A stretch of 64,000 nt of DNA from Bradyrhizobium sp. BR 10289 (GTDB taxonomy: Bacteria > Pseudomonadota > Alphaproteobacteria > Rhizobiales > Xanthobacteraceae), in assembly GCF_019455385.1 (NCBI RefSeq), contig NZ_JACOFR010000026.1:29718-93717 (forward strand), given 5' to 3'. Each line of letters begins with the position of its first letter. Positions within the stretch are counted from its first letter, which is position 1. Below are positions 41,996 to 50,965 of the stretch, one piece after another. Both the position numbers and the translations under genes were made by a program. The notes under the pieces were generated by a model. The model saw only the letters and a list, made by a program, of their open reading frames with translations. It ran no database searches and had not been told where the DNA came from.

Positions 41996-43591
41996 GTGAT
42001 TTCGTCGCCGCTCGAAGAATTGTCGCTGACGGCCGATGTTCTGATCGTTGGTGGCGGGATGGCAGGCGCCTGGGCCGCAACGTCTGCCGCCGAGGCGGGG
42101 GCGAACGTCGTGTTGGTCGACAAGGGCTATTGCGGCACCAGCGGCGTCACGGCTGCGGCGGGGCCGGGCCATTGGTGGGTCCCGCCGGATCCTCCGTCGG
42201 CCCGCGATACGGCTGTCGCCAATCGCATCGCGAGCGGCCTTGGTCTTGGCGAAGCGGACTGGATGTATCGCATCCTCGACCAGACCTGGCGCACGCTGCC
42301 GACGCTGGCGGGCTATTACAAGTTCGGCGTGGATGACGAGGGGCGGGTCAACTATCGCGCGGTGCGCGGACCCGAATATATGCGCGCGCTGCGGCAGCAG
42401 GCGCTGAGCCATGGCGTCACCATCCTCGATCATTCGCCCGTGCTCGAGCTCCTGGCGCGATCCGACGGCTCGATCGGCGGCGTCCGCGGCCAGCGCCGGC
42501 AGGACGGCGGAAGAGCGTACCGGGTCGAGGCTGGAGCGGTGGTCCTCGCGGCCGGCGGCACCAGCTTCCTCTCCCATCTTCTGGGTTCGCGAACCAATAC
42601 CGGGGACGGCTATCTCATGGCGGCGGAAGCGGGCGCGGAGATGTCCGGCATGGAGTTCACTGCGGCCTACACCATCGCGCCCGCACATTCGACGATGACG
42701 CGAAGCATGGCGTATTCGTTCGCGACTTATTACGATGCCGACGGGCACGAGCTCGATTTTCCGTTCGGTCCCGACCAGACCCTACGCCTCGCACGCGCTC
42801 TTCAGCGCGGTCCGGTCTATTGCTCGCTGCACCGTCTGCCCGACGACATCAAGGCGCGGTTACATACGATCTCGCCGAACGTGCCATTGGTGTTCGACCG
42901 CTGGGGGATCGACCCCTATCGCGACCGCTTCGAGGTGACATTGCACAACGACGGCACCATTCGCGGAATCGGCGGGGTGCGGGTGCACGACGTTGATGGC
43001 GCCACATCGGTGCCGGGACTGTTCGTGGCCGGCGACAACGCCTCGCGCGAAAAGGTAGCGGGCGCGATCTCCGGCGGCGGCAACGTCAACTCGGCCTGGG
43101 CGCTTTCGTCCGGTGTGCTTGCCGGACGTGCTGCGGCCCGCCTGGCGCGAGGCACGAAGGGGAGGGGCGGCCGATTGCGCCCGCTCGGCCGGGAGCCCCG
43201 CAAGGGTGCAAAGATCGTTGATCTCGCCGAGCTTCGAGACGGCGTCCGTAGCCAGATGCATCCGTTCGACAAGAATCTGTTCCGCACCGGCGATGGACTC
43301 GCAGCATCTGCGGACGTGCTCGAGTCCTTGTGGAGCGAGATGGCCGATCACGCAAATAAAGACACGGTCGCCTCGCGCGAGACGGCGGCTCTATTGGCAA
43401 CAGCGCGCTGGTCCGTTGCCGCGGCGGCAACGCGTAAGGAGAGCAGGGGCCTTCATCGCCGCGAGGATTTTCCTTCACGAGATCTAGGACTCGCAGTCCG
43501 TCTGCTCAGTGGCGGCCTGGACCAGGTCTGGCTGGCTGCCGATACTACGTCAGTGACCGCCAAGACCGGTCAACTCGAGGCGGCATCATGA
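41996..43591 (+). CDS. FAD-dependent oxidoreductase, fumarate-reductase/AprA-like
   Basis: A 531-aa flavoprotein of the succinate dehydrogenase/fumarate reductase/AprA superfamily: Rossmann motif LIVGGGMAGAWAA (about 14-26), VLVDKGYCGTSG, AAGGTSF, and the C-terminal FAD loop GLFVAGDNAS followed by SGGGNVNSAWALSSG. GTG 41996 is chosen from GGAGG upstream; the frame is open to 41897 without family sequence. It overlaps the downstream two-cluster ferredoxin by 4 bp, the gene order of adenylylsulfate reductase AprA and AprB. The substrate is not evident. Confidence 0.82.
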   Translation: MISSPLEELSLTADVLIVGGGMAGAWAATSAAEAGANVVLVDKGYCGTSGVTAAAGPGHWWVPPDPPSARDTAVANRIASGLGLGEADWMYRILDQTWRTLPTLAGYYKFGVDDEGRVNYRAVRGPEYMRALRQQALSHGVTILDHSPVLELLARSDGSIGGVRGQRRQDGGRAYRVEAGAVVLAAGGTSFLSHLLGSRTNTGDGYLMAAEAGAEMSGMEFTAAYTIAPAHSTMTRSMAYSFATYYDADGHELDFPFGPDQTLRLARALQRGPVYCSLHRLPDDIKARLHTISPNVPLVFDRWGIDPYRDRFEVTLHNDGTIRGIGGVRVHDVDGATSVPGLFVAGDNASREKVAGAISGGGNVNSAWALSSGVLAGRAAARLARGTKGRGGRLRPLGREPRKGAKIVDLAELRDGVRSQMHPFDKNLFRTGDGLAASADVLESLWSEMADHANKDTVASRETAALLATARWSVAAAATRKESRGLHRREDFPSRDLGLAVRLLSGGLDQVWLAADTTSVTAKTGQLEAAS

Positions 43592-43971
43592 TCGAACTCA
43601 TCGTCGCGGATCGCTGTACGGATTGCGGGACATGCATTGAGGTTTGTCCAGCTAACGTGCTCGACGCCGGACAAGGAGGCCTGCCGATCCTCGCGCGGGT
43701 CGAGGATTGCCAGACCTGCTTCATGTGCGAGCTCTATTGTCAGGCCGACGCCATCTACGTCGCACCCGATTGCGACCGCCGTGTCGCCGCAAGCGAGGCG
43801 GAGGTGTTGGCGTCCGGCCGTCTCGGCCAATACCGCAAGCACTCCGGATGGGACGAATGGGCGCAACACTATCCCAACGAGCAATGGCTGATGGAGACCG
43901 TCTTCCGCCGGGCCGGCGAGGCTGCGGCGCGGGCGAAGGCGACGTCGGCTGACGTTATCGGCACCAAGTGA
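43588..43971 (+). CDS. Two-cluster [4Fe-4S] ferredoxin, AprB-like
   Basis: A 127-aa protein with two [4Fe-4S] motifs: CTDCGTCIEVCP (about 10-21) and CQTCFMCELYCQ (about 41-52), followed by a tail (SGWDEWAQHYPNEQW). This is the layout of small electron-transfer subunits such as AprB. It starts inside the stop of the flavoprotein gene (ATGA), so the two proteins most likely form one complex in which this subunit passes electrons to or from the FAD. Confidence 0.87.
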   Translation: MIELIVADRCTDCGTCIEVCPANVLDAGQGGLPILARVEDCQTCFMCELYCQADAIYVAPDCDRRVAASEAEVLASGRLGQYRKHSGWDEWAQHYPNEQWLMETVFRRAGEAAARAKATSADVIGTK

Positions 43972-44106
43972 GCCGGAGAGGTAAACTCTTATGTCCTGCC
44001 GAGGCGCATCGTCTTGTTGTTGCAGGACAGCGGCGATCTTTGAAAAGACTATCTTGATCCGAGCGCCTAGCATCTCCTCGTTATCGCTATCGCAAAGCTG
44101 CAGGAC

Positions 44107-45099
44107 ATGAACACTCCGCGAATTGAAAGCAGGCGCGCCTCCACCAGCGTGCGGTCGCCGATCGTTGTCAATCAGCTCGGCGCGGAAGTTCGTGCCGTGC
44201 TGGCCGATCACTGGTCGCGTCCGTTGATCATCGATCATCCTGCCGATCGCGCGCCGTGGGAAATCGCCCCCGAGGCTGACGCGTTGCTGACCCGGCCGCT
44301 CGCCGGTTGGCAAGGCGCGCCGAAGGAGAAGCCGGCCGGCTGGCCGTTCGGCCTGCGCTGGATTCAGACCGCTTCGACGGGCGTCGATTTCTTTCCGGCC
44401 TGGTTGCTCGATGGCCCCGTCGTCACGGTCGGCCGCGGCATCTCGGCCGATCCGATCGCGGAATATGTCCTTGCGGCAATCCTCGGCTTCGAGAAGCGCA
44501 TCCACGATATCCGGCCGCGCAGCCGCGAGCAGTGGAAGATCGCCCCGCTGGGGTCGCTCAGCGGCAAGACGATCGGTATCGCGGGCTTCGGTGCCATCGG
44601 CCGCGCCGTCGCCGAGCGCGTCAAGCCGTTCGGCGTCAATATCAAGGTGTTGCGGCGCTCGGCGTGGCCCTATGTTGTTCCGGGCATCCAGCCGGTCGAT
44701 AGCATCGATCAGTTGGTCGAAGTTTCCGATCATCTCGTTCTCGCTTTGCCGGCGACGACGAAGACGGCGCGTCTGATCAACGCCGACGTGCTGGCACGGG
44801 CCAAGCCATCGCTGCACCTGATCAATGTCGCGCGTGGTCGTATCGTCGACCAGGTCGCGCTGCTGCAGGCGCTCGATGAGGGCCGGATCGCCGGCGCGAC
44901 GCTCGATGTCACCGATCCCGAGCCACCGCCGGAAGGCGATCCGATCTATGGCCATCCCAAGGTCGTCCTGACCCCGCATGTGTCGTGGACAGGCGGCGAG
45001 GATGCCAAGCGGCTGGCCGACAAGACGCTGGTCAACCTCGACGCCTATGCGCATGGCGTGGCGCTCGCCGACGTCTTCGACAAGAATCTCGAATATTAG
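44107..45099 (+). CDS. D-2-hydroxyacid dehydrogenase
   Basis: A 330-aa NAD(P)-dependent dehydrogenase: QTASTGVDFFPAW, nucleotide-binding GIAGFGAIGRAVAERV (about 155-170), NVARGRIVDQVALLQAL with the conserved Arg, TLDVTDPEPPPEGDP, and His in LTPHVSW. It reduces 2-oxoacids or oxidises D-2-hydroxyacids; substrate open. It starts 135 bp after the ferredoxin gene and is followed by a class II aldolase after 15 bp, so those two are an operon. Confidence 0.88.
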   Translation: MNTPRIESRRASTSVRSPIVVNQLGAEVRAVLADHWSRPLIIDHPADRAPWEIAPEADALLTRPLAGWQGAPKEKPAGWPFGLRWIQTASTGVDFFPAWLLDGPVVTVGRGISADPIAEYVLAAILGFEKRIHDIRPRSREQWKIAPLGSLSGKTIGIAGFGAIGRAVAERVKPFGVNIKVLRRSAWPYVVPGIQPVDSIDQLVEVSDHLVLALPATTKTARLINADVLARAKPSLHLINVARGRIVDQVALLQALDEGRIAGATLDVTDPEPPPEGDPIYGHPKVVLTPHVSWTGGEDAKRLADKTLVNLDAYAHGVALADVFDKNLEY

Positions 45100-45114
45100 G
45101 AAGGAGCCGCAACA

Positions 45115-45897
45115 ATGAACAAGGTCGTCGAGAAGCCCAAGAAGTATTCGCTGGTCGAGCGCACGCCGGCCGCGACGTTCGAGGAGGAGCGGCTGCATCG
45201 CAAGCAGCGTCTTGCCGCGACGTTCCGTCTATTCTCGCGCTATGGCTTCGATCAGGGCCTCGCAGGCCATGTCACCGTGCGTGATCCGGAATTTCCGGAC
45301 CGCTTCTGGATCAATCCGCTCGCCAAGCACTTCAGCCAGATCAAGGTGTCGGACCTTCAGCTGGTCGACCACGACGGCAACATCCTGATCGGCGACAAGC
45401 CGATCAACCAGGCCGGCTTCGTGATTCACTCGGCGATCCACGCCGCACATCCGGAGGTGATTGCGGCGGCCCACACCCATTCGACCTACGGCAAGGCCTG
45501 GTCGGCGCTCGGACGCCTGCTCGATCCGTTGACGCAGGATTCCTGCGCCTTCTACGAGGACCACGTGCTGTTCGATCCCTTCTCCGGCGTCGTGCTGGAG
45601 GCGGAAGAGGGCCGCAAGATCGCGCAAGCGCTGGGATCGATGAAGGCGGCGATCCTTCAGAACCACGGCCTGCTCACGGTCGGGCCGACCATCGAGGCGG
45701 CCGCCTGGTGGTACATCGCGATGGACAATGCCGCGCGCGCCCAGTTGCTTGCCGAGGCCGCCGGCACGCCAAAGCCGATCCCGCACGAGATCGCCAGCCT
45801 GACCTCGCGGCAGGTCGGCACGCACAAGGGCGGCTATTTCAGCTTCCAGCCGCTGTGGGACTGGATCACCGCGGCGGAGCCGGATCTGTTCAACTAG
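45115..45897 (+). CDS. Class II aldolase/adducin family protein
   Basis: A 260-aa protein of the class II (metal-dependent) aldolase family. Metal ligands are visible as the two His of AAHTHSTYGKAW and the His of LQNHGLLTVG, and the active-site loop is GLAGHVTVRDPE. Members cleave sugar phosphates or act on small hydroxyacids; many in this subgroup are uncharacterised. With the dehydrogenase just upstream it may handle a C3-C4 hydroxyacid. Its last 8 bp overlap the end of the convergent FAD gene. Confidence 0.87.
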   Translation: MNKVVEKPKKYSLVERTPAATFEEERLHRKQRLAATFRLFSRYGFDQGLAGHVTVRDPEFPDRFWINPLAKHFSQIKVSDLQLVDHDGNILIGDKPINQAGFVIHSAIHAAHPEVIAAAHTHSTYGKAWSALGRLLDPLTQDSCAFYEDHVLFDPFSGVVLEAEEGRKIAQALGSMKAAILQNHGLLTVGPTIEAAAWWYIAMDNAARAQLLAEAAGTPKPIPHEIASLTSRQVGTHKGGYFSFQPLWDWITAAEPDLFN

Positions 45898-47248
45898 GCT
45901 CGTCGTGTGCGCGGAGCCGCTTGGCCAACTCCGCGCATTGCTGCCTTATGTCGGGAACGGCAATGATTTCCCAGAATGCGGCCCGCGTGAGCGGGCCGAC
46001 GGCGTAGAGACGCCGCGAGGGAGATCCTTCGCGATTGACGATCGCGCCGTCGGGCGTGACGTCGATGCCGATCCGTAAGGGATCGATGCGGGCAAGGCCT
46101 TGGTCGAGCAGGCTGCGCACGGCTGGGTTGGTGCTGGCGCCGGGATCGCGGACGATACCGGTGCAGTCGATGATGGCTCCGACCTGCAGTTCGGACGTCT
46201 CGGCTTGGCCGCGCCGACGATAGTGAACGAGCGCACCGTCGGAGTTCGGAGTGATAGCGGAGAGCTTGCCAGCGATGACGGTCAGCCGTTTCGTCGCGAG
46301 CAGCTCCGCGATGCAGGCCTCGACCTCCGGCGCGGTTCGGTGGCGATGCACATCCCACCAGGCGCGGGCGTGCTCGAGGAAACGGCGCCTGGAGCTCAAC
46401 GGCAGTTCCTGCCAGAGCCGCTGGGTGTAAGGCCTGATCCCGTCGATGGCACCGCGCCAGTCGCCACCCGCAGCGACATGCATCTCGATGCGGCCGCGAA
46501 ACCAGCGGAGCAGCGTGCCGATCTCGGCGCCGAACGGGATCTCGCTCTCGGCAAAGCGCATCGGATCGACGCGCCGATGCGCGCGCGGCAGCAGGCCGCG
46601 CCGCGACATCGCGACGATCCGCCCCTGATGTCCGTAGCGAAGCAACGACAGCACATAGTCGACCATCGAGAGACCGGTGCCGAGGATGAGCACGGTGGCA
46701 TCAGTGTCGATGCCGGCGTCGGCGGGCGAGGCCCAGGGTACGGCATGGCCGGCCAGCAGCGGGGCTGCGGCGTCATGGCCGGTCGCGAGAACGGCCGTGC
46801 TCCCGGTGATGCGTGTTCCGCCTGCAAGGGTGACAGCGACGTCGGAGGGATTTTCGTGGATCGATACGCACTCGCCGTGCACGATGGTCAGGCCCTGTGA
46901 TCCGTCGCGAGACTTCAGCGGCGCGATCAGTTCAGCGAGATAATCCCCATATGTCTGCCGCGGAACGAAGCAATAGGGATCGGGACACAGCGGTCCGCCG
47001 GGCCGTGCACATAGCCAGTTCCAGAAATGGTCGGGATCGTCGGGCAGCGCGCTCATATTCATCACGCGCACATTGAGGAGATGTTCGGGATTGCCTGCAT
47101 GATAGGCAAGTCCGCGTCCGATCTCGGGCCTCTTTTCGATCAAGGTCACGCGGAGGTCGGATGGATTGGTCTTCAGCAGTTGGAAGGCGAGAAGGACGCC
47201 GCTGGCGCCTCCCCCGATGACGATCGCGTGCCGCTGCTCCGGACCCAT
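45890..47248 (-). CDS. FAD/NAD(P)-binding oxidoreductase (COG4529-type)
   Basis: A 452-aa flavoprotein with an N-terminal FAD site IVIGGGASGVLLAFQLL (about 9-25), HLLNVRVMNMSALPDDP, a second Rossmann-type site VLILGTGLSMVDYVLSLL, and IDCTGIVRDPG near the C-terminus. It belongs to the poorly studied group of FAD/NAD(P)-binding proteins related to lysine/ornithine monooxygenases. ATG 47248 is the start. It is transcribed towards the class II aldolase gene; nothing shows what it acts on. Confidence 0.83.
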   Translation of the reverse strand: MGPEQRHAIVIGGGASGVLLAFQLLKTNPSDLRVTLIEKRPEIGRGLAYHAGNPEHLLNVRVMNMSALPDDPDHFWNWLCARPGGPLCPDPYCFVPRQTYGDYLAELIAPLKSRDGSQGLTIVHGECVSIHENPSDVAVTLAGGTRITGSTAVLATGHDAAAPLLAGHAVPWASPADAGIDTDATVLILGTGLSMVDYVLSLLRYGHQGRIVAMSRRGLLPRAHRRVDPMRFAESEIPFGAEIGTLLRWFRGRIEMHVAAGGDWRGAIDGIRPYTQRLWQELPLSSRRRFLEHARAWWDVHRHRTAPEVEACIAELLATKRLTVIAGKLSAITPNSDGALVHYRRRGQAETSELQVGAIIDCTGIVRDPGASTNPAVRSLLDQGLARIDPLRIGIDVTPDGAIVNREGSPSRRLYAVGPLTRAAFWEIIAVPDIRQQCAELAKRLRAHDEPS

Positions 47249-47404
47249 CGTGCCGCCCCCGTTCTGATCGCTCAGCCAACGTCGCAGGTCGGGGAGAGTC
47301 TACAGCTCAAATGCGTTGATAGTCAGACAAGTGCAATATTCTATTCTTCGTCGGATCGAGAGGGGTGACGTTCCGTTGAGGCGCCATCTGCTGGAACGAT
47401 CTTG

Positions 47405-48319
47405 TCAAATTTCCTTGCAAACGCGACCGACCAATTCGATGAACCAGCGCAGCGGCGGGTCCGCCATGGCTCGGCGAGTATGCAGCAGGTCGATAGCGAA
47501 CGGCTCGACATCGTAGGGAACCGGAACGACCGATACACCAGCGGCGGCCGCGAAGCGGCGCGCGACGCGCTCGGCCATGGTCGCGATCAGATCGGTGCTG
47601 GCGACGGCAAACGGCACCGCGACGACATGGGCGAGAGTGATCGCCGTCCTGCGTTTGCGTCCATGCCGGCTCAGCATCGTGTCGATCGCGCCAGGAAGCC
47701 CATCGCCACCGGCGGAAGAGAACAGCACATGCGGAAGATGCGCGTAGTCGTCCTTCGTGAGACGGGCTTTCCCTTTGGCGCGCTTGGCGTCGCGGATGCA
47801 GACGAAGTTCTCTGCAAACAACACGCGTCGGGTGATGCGCTGGGAAGCGGGAAGGTGGCCGCCGATCAACACGTCGACATCGCCGCGCTCGAGGCTCGCG
47901 ACACTCGCGGCCGGATCGATGATGGGGCGCACCACGAGATCGATGCGAGGAGCCTCCCGCCGCAACGCCTCGACCAGCGTCGGCACCACGATGAGGTCCC
48001 CATAATCGGTCGCGGCAATGGACAAGCGACGGCGGGCCGTTGCCGGATCGAACGCCGATGTGGGCTCGAGCGCGCCCCTGATCTGCCCCAATGCGTCGCT
48101 GATCGGCTGCGCCAGCGAAAGCGCCTTGGCCGTCGGTTGCATGCCTGAAGCCGAACGCAGGAAGAGCGGATCGTCAAACAGCGCGCGCAGCCGCGTCAGC
48201 GCGCTGCTCATTGAAGGTTGCGCCAGGCCGATGCGTTCTCCGGCGCGGGTCACGTGGCGTTCCTCCATGAGCGCCTCGAAGGCGACCAGGAGGTTGAGGT
48301 CGACGGAAGCCAAATTCAT
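47405..48319 (-). CDS. LysR-family transcriptional regulator
   Basis: A 304-aa LysR-type regulator: N-terminal winged helix with DLNLLVAFEALMEERHVTRAG and IGLAQPSMSSALTRLRAL (about 5-62), then an effector-binding domain. ATG 48319 is chosen; upstream sequence in frame (to 48421) does not look like LysR. It is divergent from the BASS-type transporter gene at 48409, with 89 bp between, the classical arrangement for a LysR protein and its target. Confidence 0.88.
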   Translation of the reverse strand: MNLASVDLNLLVAFEALMEERHVTRAGERIGLAQPSMSSALTRLRALFDDPLFLRSASGMQPTAKALSLAQPISDALGQIRGALEPTSAFDPATARRRLSIAATDYGDLIVVPTLVEALRREAPRIDLVVRPIIDPAASVASLERGDVDVLIGGHLPASQRITRRVLFAENFVCIRDAKRAKGKARLTKDDYAHLPHVLFSSAGGDGLPGAIDTMLSRHGRKRRTAITLAHVVAVPFAVASTDLIATMAERVARRFAAAAGVSVVPVPYDVEPFAIDLLHTRRAMADPPLRWFIELVGRVCKEI

Positions 48320-48408
48320 CTGAGCGATGATAGATATGGCAATAATCGATTTCAAGAATGATGCGGGACGTGGTCTCTCTGCGAAGAGGACATGATTGGA
48401 CGAGGCGT

Positions 48409-49332
48409 ATGCGACCTCCACTCCTGCGCTTTATCCCGCGCGGACCGACATTGCTGGCGCTCGGCGTCCTGCTTGGGCTGGCCTTTCCGGCGCTTGCGGA
48501 CTTCGCTCGCCCCTTGATGCCAACCACGATCTTCCTGATCGTGCTCGGAACGCTGCTGCGGATCGACGGCCAGGCCGTCATCGCGACGCTGCGGCGACCA
48601 TCGCTGTCGGTGCTGCTGCCTGCGATCGTCATGGTTGCTTGCCCGCTGCTGGTCGGCATTGCTGGCCGCGCCCTGAACCTTGGTCCGGAGATGGCGCTTG
48701 CGGCTGTGCTCGCCGTCTCGGCGCCGCCGTCGAGCGGAACCGCGGCGGTCGCACGCATGCTCGGGCTCGACGGCGCGGTGCCACTGGTGGTGACGGTGTT
48801 GTCCATGGTCCTGGCTCCGGTGACGGTGCCGCTTCTCGCGGGCTGGTTCGGCGGATTGGAGATCAGCGCGCTCGAACTCGCGCTGCGTCTGGCGCTGCTG
48901 ATCGGCAGCGCCGAGGGAGTGGCGTTCTTGGTCCGGCGGCATGCGGCCCCGATGCTGGCGGCCCATGGCGAGGTGGTGGACGGGATCATTGTCATGGCGC
49001 TACTTGTGTTTGCCGTTGCGACCATGGCCGGCATTCGTGCGCAGATCGCCGCCGACGTGCAGGCCGCCTCGCTGTGCCTCGGGCTCGCCTTTGCCTGCAA
49101 TATCGGCCTTCAGGCGGCGGGCGCCGCGCTGCTGCCGGGAAATCTGCGCCAGCGCCTGACGGTTGGCCTCATCCTCGGCAATCGCAATGTGGGCCTGGTC
49201 TGGTCGGCGCTGGGTGCTGCCGCCTCGCCGCGCATGGCCCTATATTTCGCCGCGACGCAATTTCCAATCTACCTTCTGCCGCGGCTGATCGAGGCATTGA
49301 TCAGCCATAACAGTAAAGAGGCCAAGCCGTGA
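48409..49332 (+). CDS. Bile acid:sodium symporter (BASS)-like transporter
   Basis: A 307-aa membrane protein with nine or ten helices, AVLAVSAPPSSGTAAVARMLG in the first half and GLILGNRNVGLVWSALG in the second, matching the two crossover regions of BASS transporters. These usually carry organic anions with Na+. ATG 48409 is preceded by GGACGAGG; an ATG at 48358 is in frame but overlaps the LysR promoter region. Likely target of the divergent LysR. Its stop overlaps the GTG of the DUF2891 gene. Confidence 0.8.
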   Translation: MRPPLLRFIPRGPTLLALGVLLGLAFPALADFARPLMPTTIFLIVLGTLLRIDGQAVIATLRRPSLSVLLPAIVMVACPLLVGIAGRALNLGPEMALAAVLAVSAPPSSGTAAVARMLGLDGAVPLVVTVLSMVLAPVTVPLLAGWFGGLEISALELALRLALLIGSAEGVAFLVRRHAAPMLAAHGEVVDGIIVMALLVFAVATMAGIRAQIAADVQAASLCLGLAFACNIGLQAAGAALLPGNLRQRLTVGLILGNRNVGLVWSALGAAASPRMALYFAATQFPIYLLPRLIEALISHNSKEAKP

Positions 49333-50342
49333 CTGCTTCCCATCTCACCCTCGACCAAGCCCAGCATTTTGCCCGCATCGCGCTTGGCCATGTCAGGCGG
49401 GAATATCCTAACAATGTGGACCACGCGCTGGCCGAACCGTCGGACGCCCGCACGCCGAGCCAGCTGCACCCGATCTTCTACGGTAGCTATGACTGGCACT
49501 CCTGCGTTCACGGCTACTGGATGCTGGCGCGACTGTTGCGCCGCTATCCTGATTTTGCGCCGGCCTCCGACATTCGCGCGCTGTTCGACGTGCAGTTCGT
49601 TGCAGACAAGGTCGACGCCGAGCGCGCTTATTTCGCTCGCCCGACTGCCCGCGGCTTCAAGAGGCCCTATGGCTGGGCCTGGTTGTTGAAGCTGGCAACT
49701 GAGTTGGCGCTGCAATCCGATGACAGCTGGGGCCGCAATCTCGCGCCGCTGACAGAGGTCATCGCGCAGCGCTTCCGCGACTTCCTGCCGCGAGCGACCT
49801 ATCCAGTGCGTGTCGGCACGCATTTCAACACCGCGTTCGGGCTGCGCATGGCCGCGGACTATGCCGACATCAGCAAGGACGGCGATCTGAGGAAGCTGCT
49901 GCGCGAGACCGGCCAGCGCTGGTATAGCGAGGATCGCGATTGCCCGGCCTGGGGTGAACCGAGCGGCGACGATTTCCAGTCGTCGGCCCTGATCGAGGCC
50001 GAGTGCATGCGGCGCCTGTTGCCGCTAAGCGAGTTCTTGCCCTGGTTCGATCGGTTCCTGCCGCGATTGTCCGAGCGGCAGCCGGCGACGCTGTTCCGGC
50101 CTGCCTCGGTCAGCGATCGCACTGATGGCAAGATCGCTCATCTCGACGGACTCAATCTCAGCCGGGCCTGGTGCTGGCGTTCGCTCGGCAATGCGCTACC
50201 AGCGACCGATCGCCGTCGCGCCATTGCTCACGAAGCCGCGCGCGAGCATCTGTCCGCAGGTCTTCCTCATATCGCCGAGCATTACATGGGCGAACACTGG
50301 CTCGCGAGCTTTGCTGTGCTGGCGCTGGACGATGAGGATTAG
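49329..50342 (+). CDS. DUF2891 family protein
   Basis: A 337-aa protein of the DUF2891 family, an alpha/alpha-toroid-like soluble protein: HPIFYGSYDWHSCVHGYWML near residue 47 with conserved His, FKRPYGWAWLLKLA, and HFNTAFGL. His-rich sites suggest a hydrolase- or lyase-like active site, but no activity is established. Starts with GTG 49329 overlapping the transporter stop (GTGA), so substrate uptake and this enzyme are probably linked. Confidence 0.87.
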   Translation: MTASHLTLDQAQHFARIALGHVRREYPNNVDHALAEPSDARTPSQLHPIFYGSYDWHSCVHGYWMLARLLRRYPDFAPASDIRALFDVQFVADKVDAERAYFARPTARGFKRPYGWAWLLKLATELALQSDDSWGRNLAPLTEVIAQRFRDFLPRATYPVRVGTHFNTAFGLRMAADYADISKDGDLRKLLRETGQRWYSEDRDCPAWGEPSGDDFQSSALIEAECMRRLLPLSEFLPWFDRFLPRLSERQPATLFRPASVSDRTDGKIAHLDGLNLSRAWCWRSLGNALPATDRRRAIAHEAAREHLSAGLPHIAEHYMGEHWLASFAVLALDDED

Positions 50343-50389
50343 GCGCGCGAGACAGCGCGAACAGATCTGCAGACGATCTCCGGCGGGCT

Positions 50390-50965
50390 TCAGACCCAGA
50401 GATTTGGCACGAACGCGTTCGAATATCCCGAGACGAACTCGTGCTCGGCGCCGGTCGTTGCATCGAAGACGGAGCGGTGGATCCTGCCGATGTTGCCGCC
50501 ATAGACGTGAATGCTGATCGACGAGCTGTCTGCCAAGCCGTTCGAGATGGCATGAATGTCGCCGATGTCGGGCGAGACGGCGGCCACTGTGCCTTTCGCC
50601 AGGCGCTCGGTGGCGCCGGGCCGCAACGAGCCATCGGGTTGCCGCGCGTAGCTCACCGAGAGCTCTTCTCCCCGCAATACGCCGACCAAACCCCAGACGC
50701 GATGGTCGTGGATCGGAGTGCCTTGTCCGGGTCCCCAGACGAAGCTGACGATCGAGAAACGGTCGAGCGGATCCGCATAGAGGAGATATTGCCGATAGGC
50801 TTTGCCATCGGCCGCGGCGTAGGCGTCCGGCAGCCAGTCGTCCGCTCCGATCAGTTCCTTGAGCTTCGGCGTAAGCTGAGCGAGGATCGCGCTCTCATCC
50901 AGCTTCGCTTCGACGATCTGGGCAACCTCGGCGACGAACGTCCGGAGTTTGGGCAGGCCGGTCAT
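50390..50965 (-). CDS. Cysteine dioxygenase-like thiol dioxygenase
   Basis: A 191-aa cupin of the cysteine dioxygenase type I family. Iron ligands are visible as the two His of TPIHDHRVWGLVGVLRGEE and a third His in DIGDIHAISNG (about residues 86, 88 and 140). These enzymes oxidise cysteine, 3-mercaptopropionate or similar thiols to sulfinates. It overlaps the nitroreductase gene upstream by 4 bp. Together with the AprAB-like pair it gives this accessory region a possible sulfur theme. Confidence 0.86.
   Translation of the reverse strand: MTGLPKLRTFVAEVAQIVEAKLDESAILAQLTPKLKELIGADDWLPDAYAAADGKAYRQYLLYADPLDRFSIVSFVWGPGQGTPIHDHRVWGLVGVLRGEELSVSYARQPDGSLRPGATERLAKGTVAAVSPDIGDIHAISNGLADSSSISIHVYGGNIGRIHRSVFDATTGAEHEFVSGYSNAFVPNLWV

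Noticed and set aside
43992..44029. Inverted repeat TGTCCTGC/GCAGGACA with 22-nt loop before the hydroxyacid dehydrogenase
   Set aside because: Could be an operator or weak terminator, but the loop is long and nothing else supports a role.
47402..48148. Plus-strand frame opposite the LysR gene
   Set aside because: Arg/Asp-rich mirror of a recognisable LysR protein.
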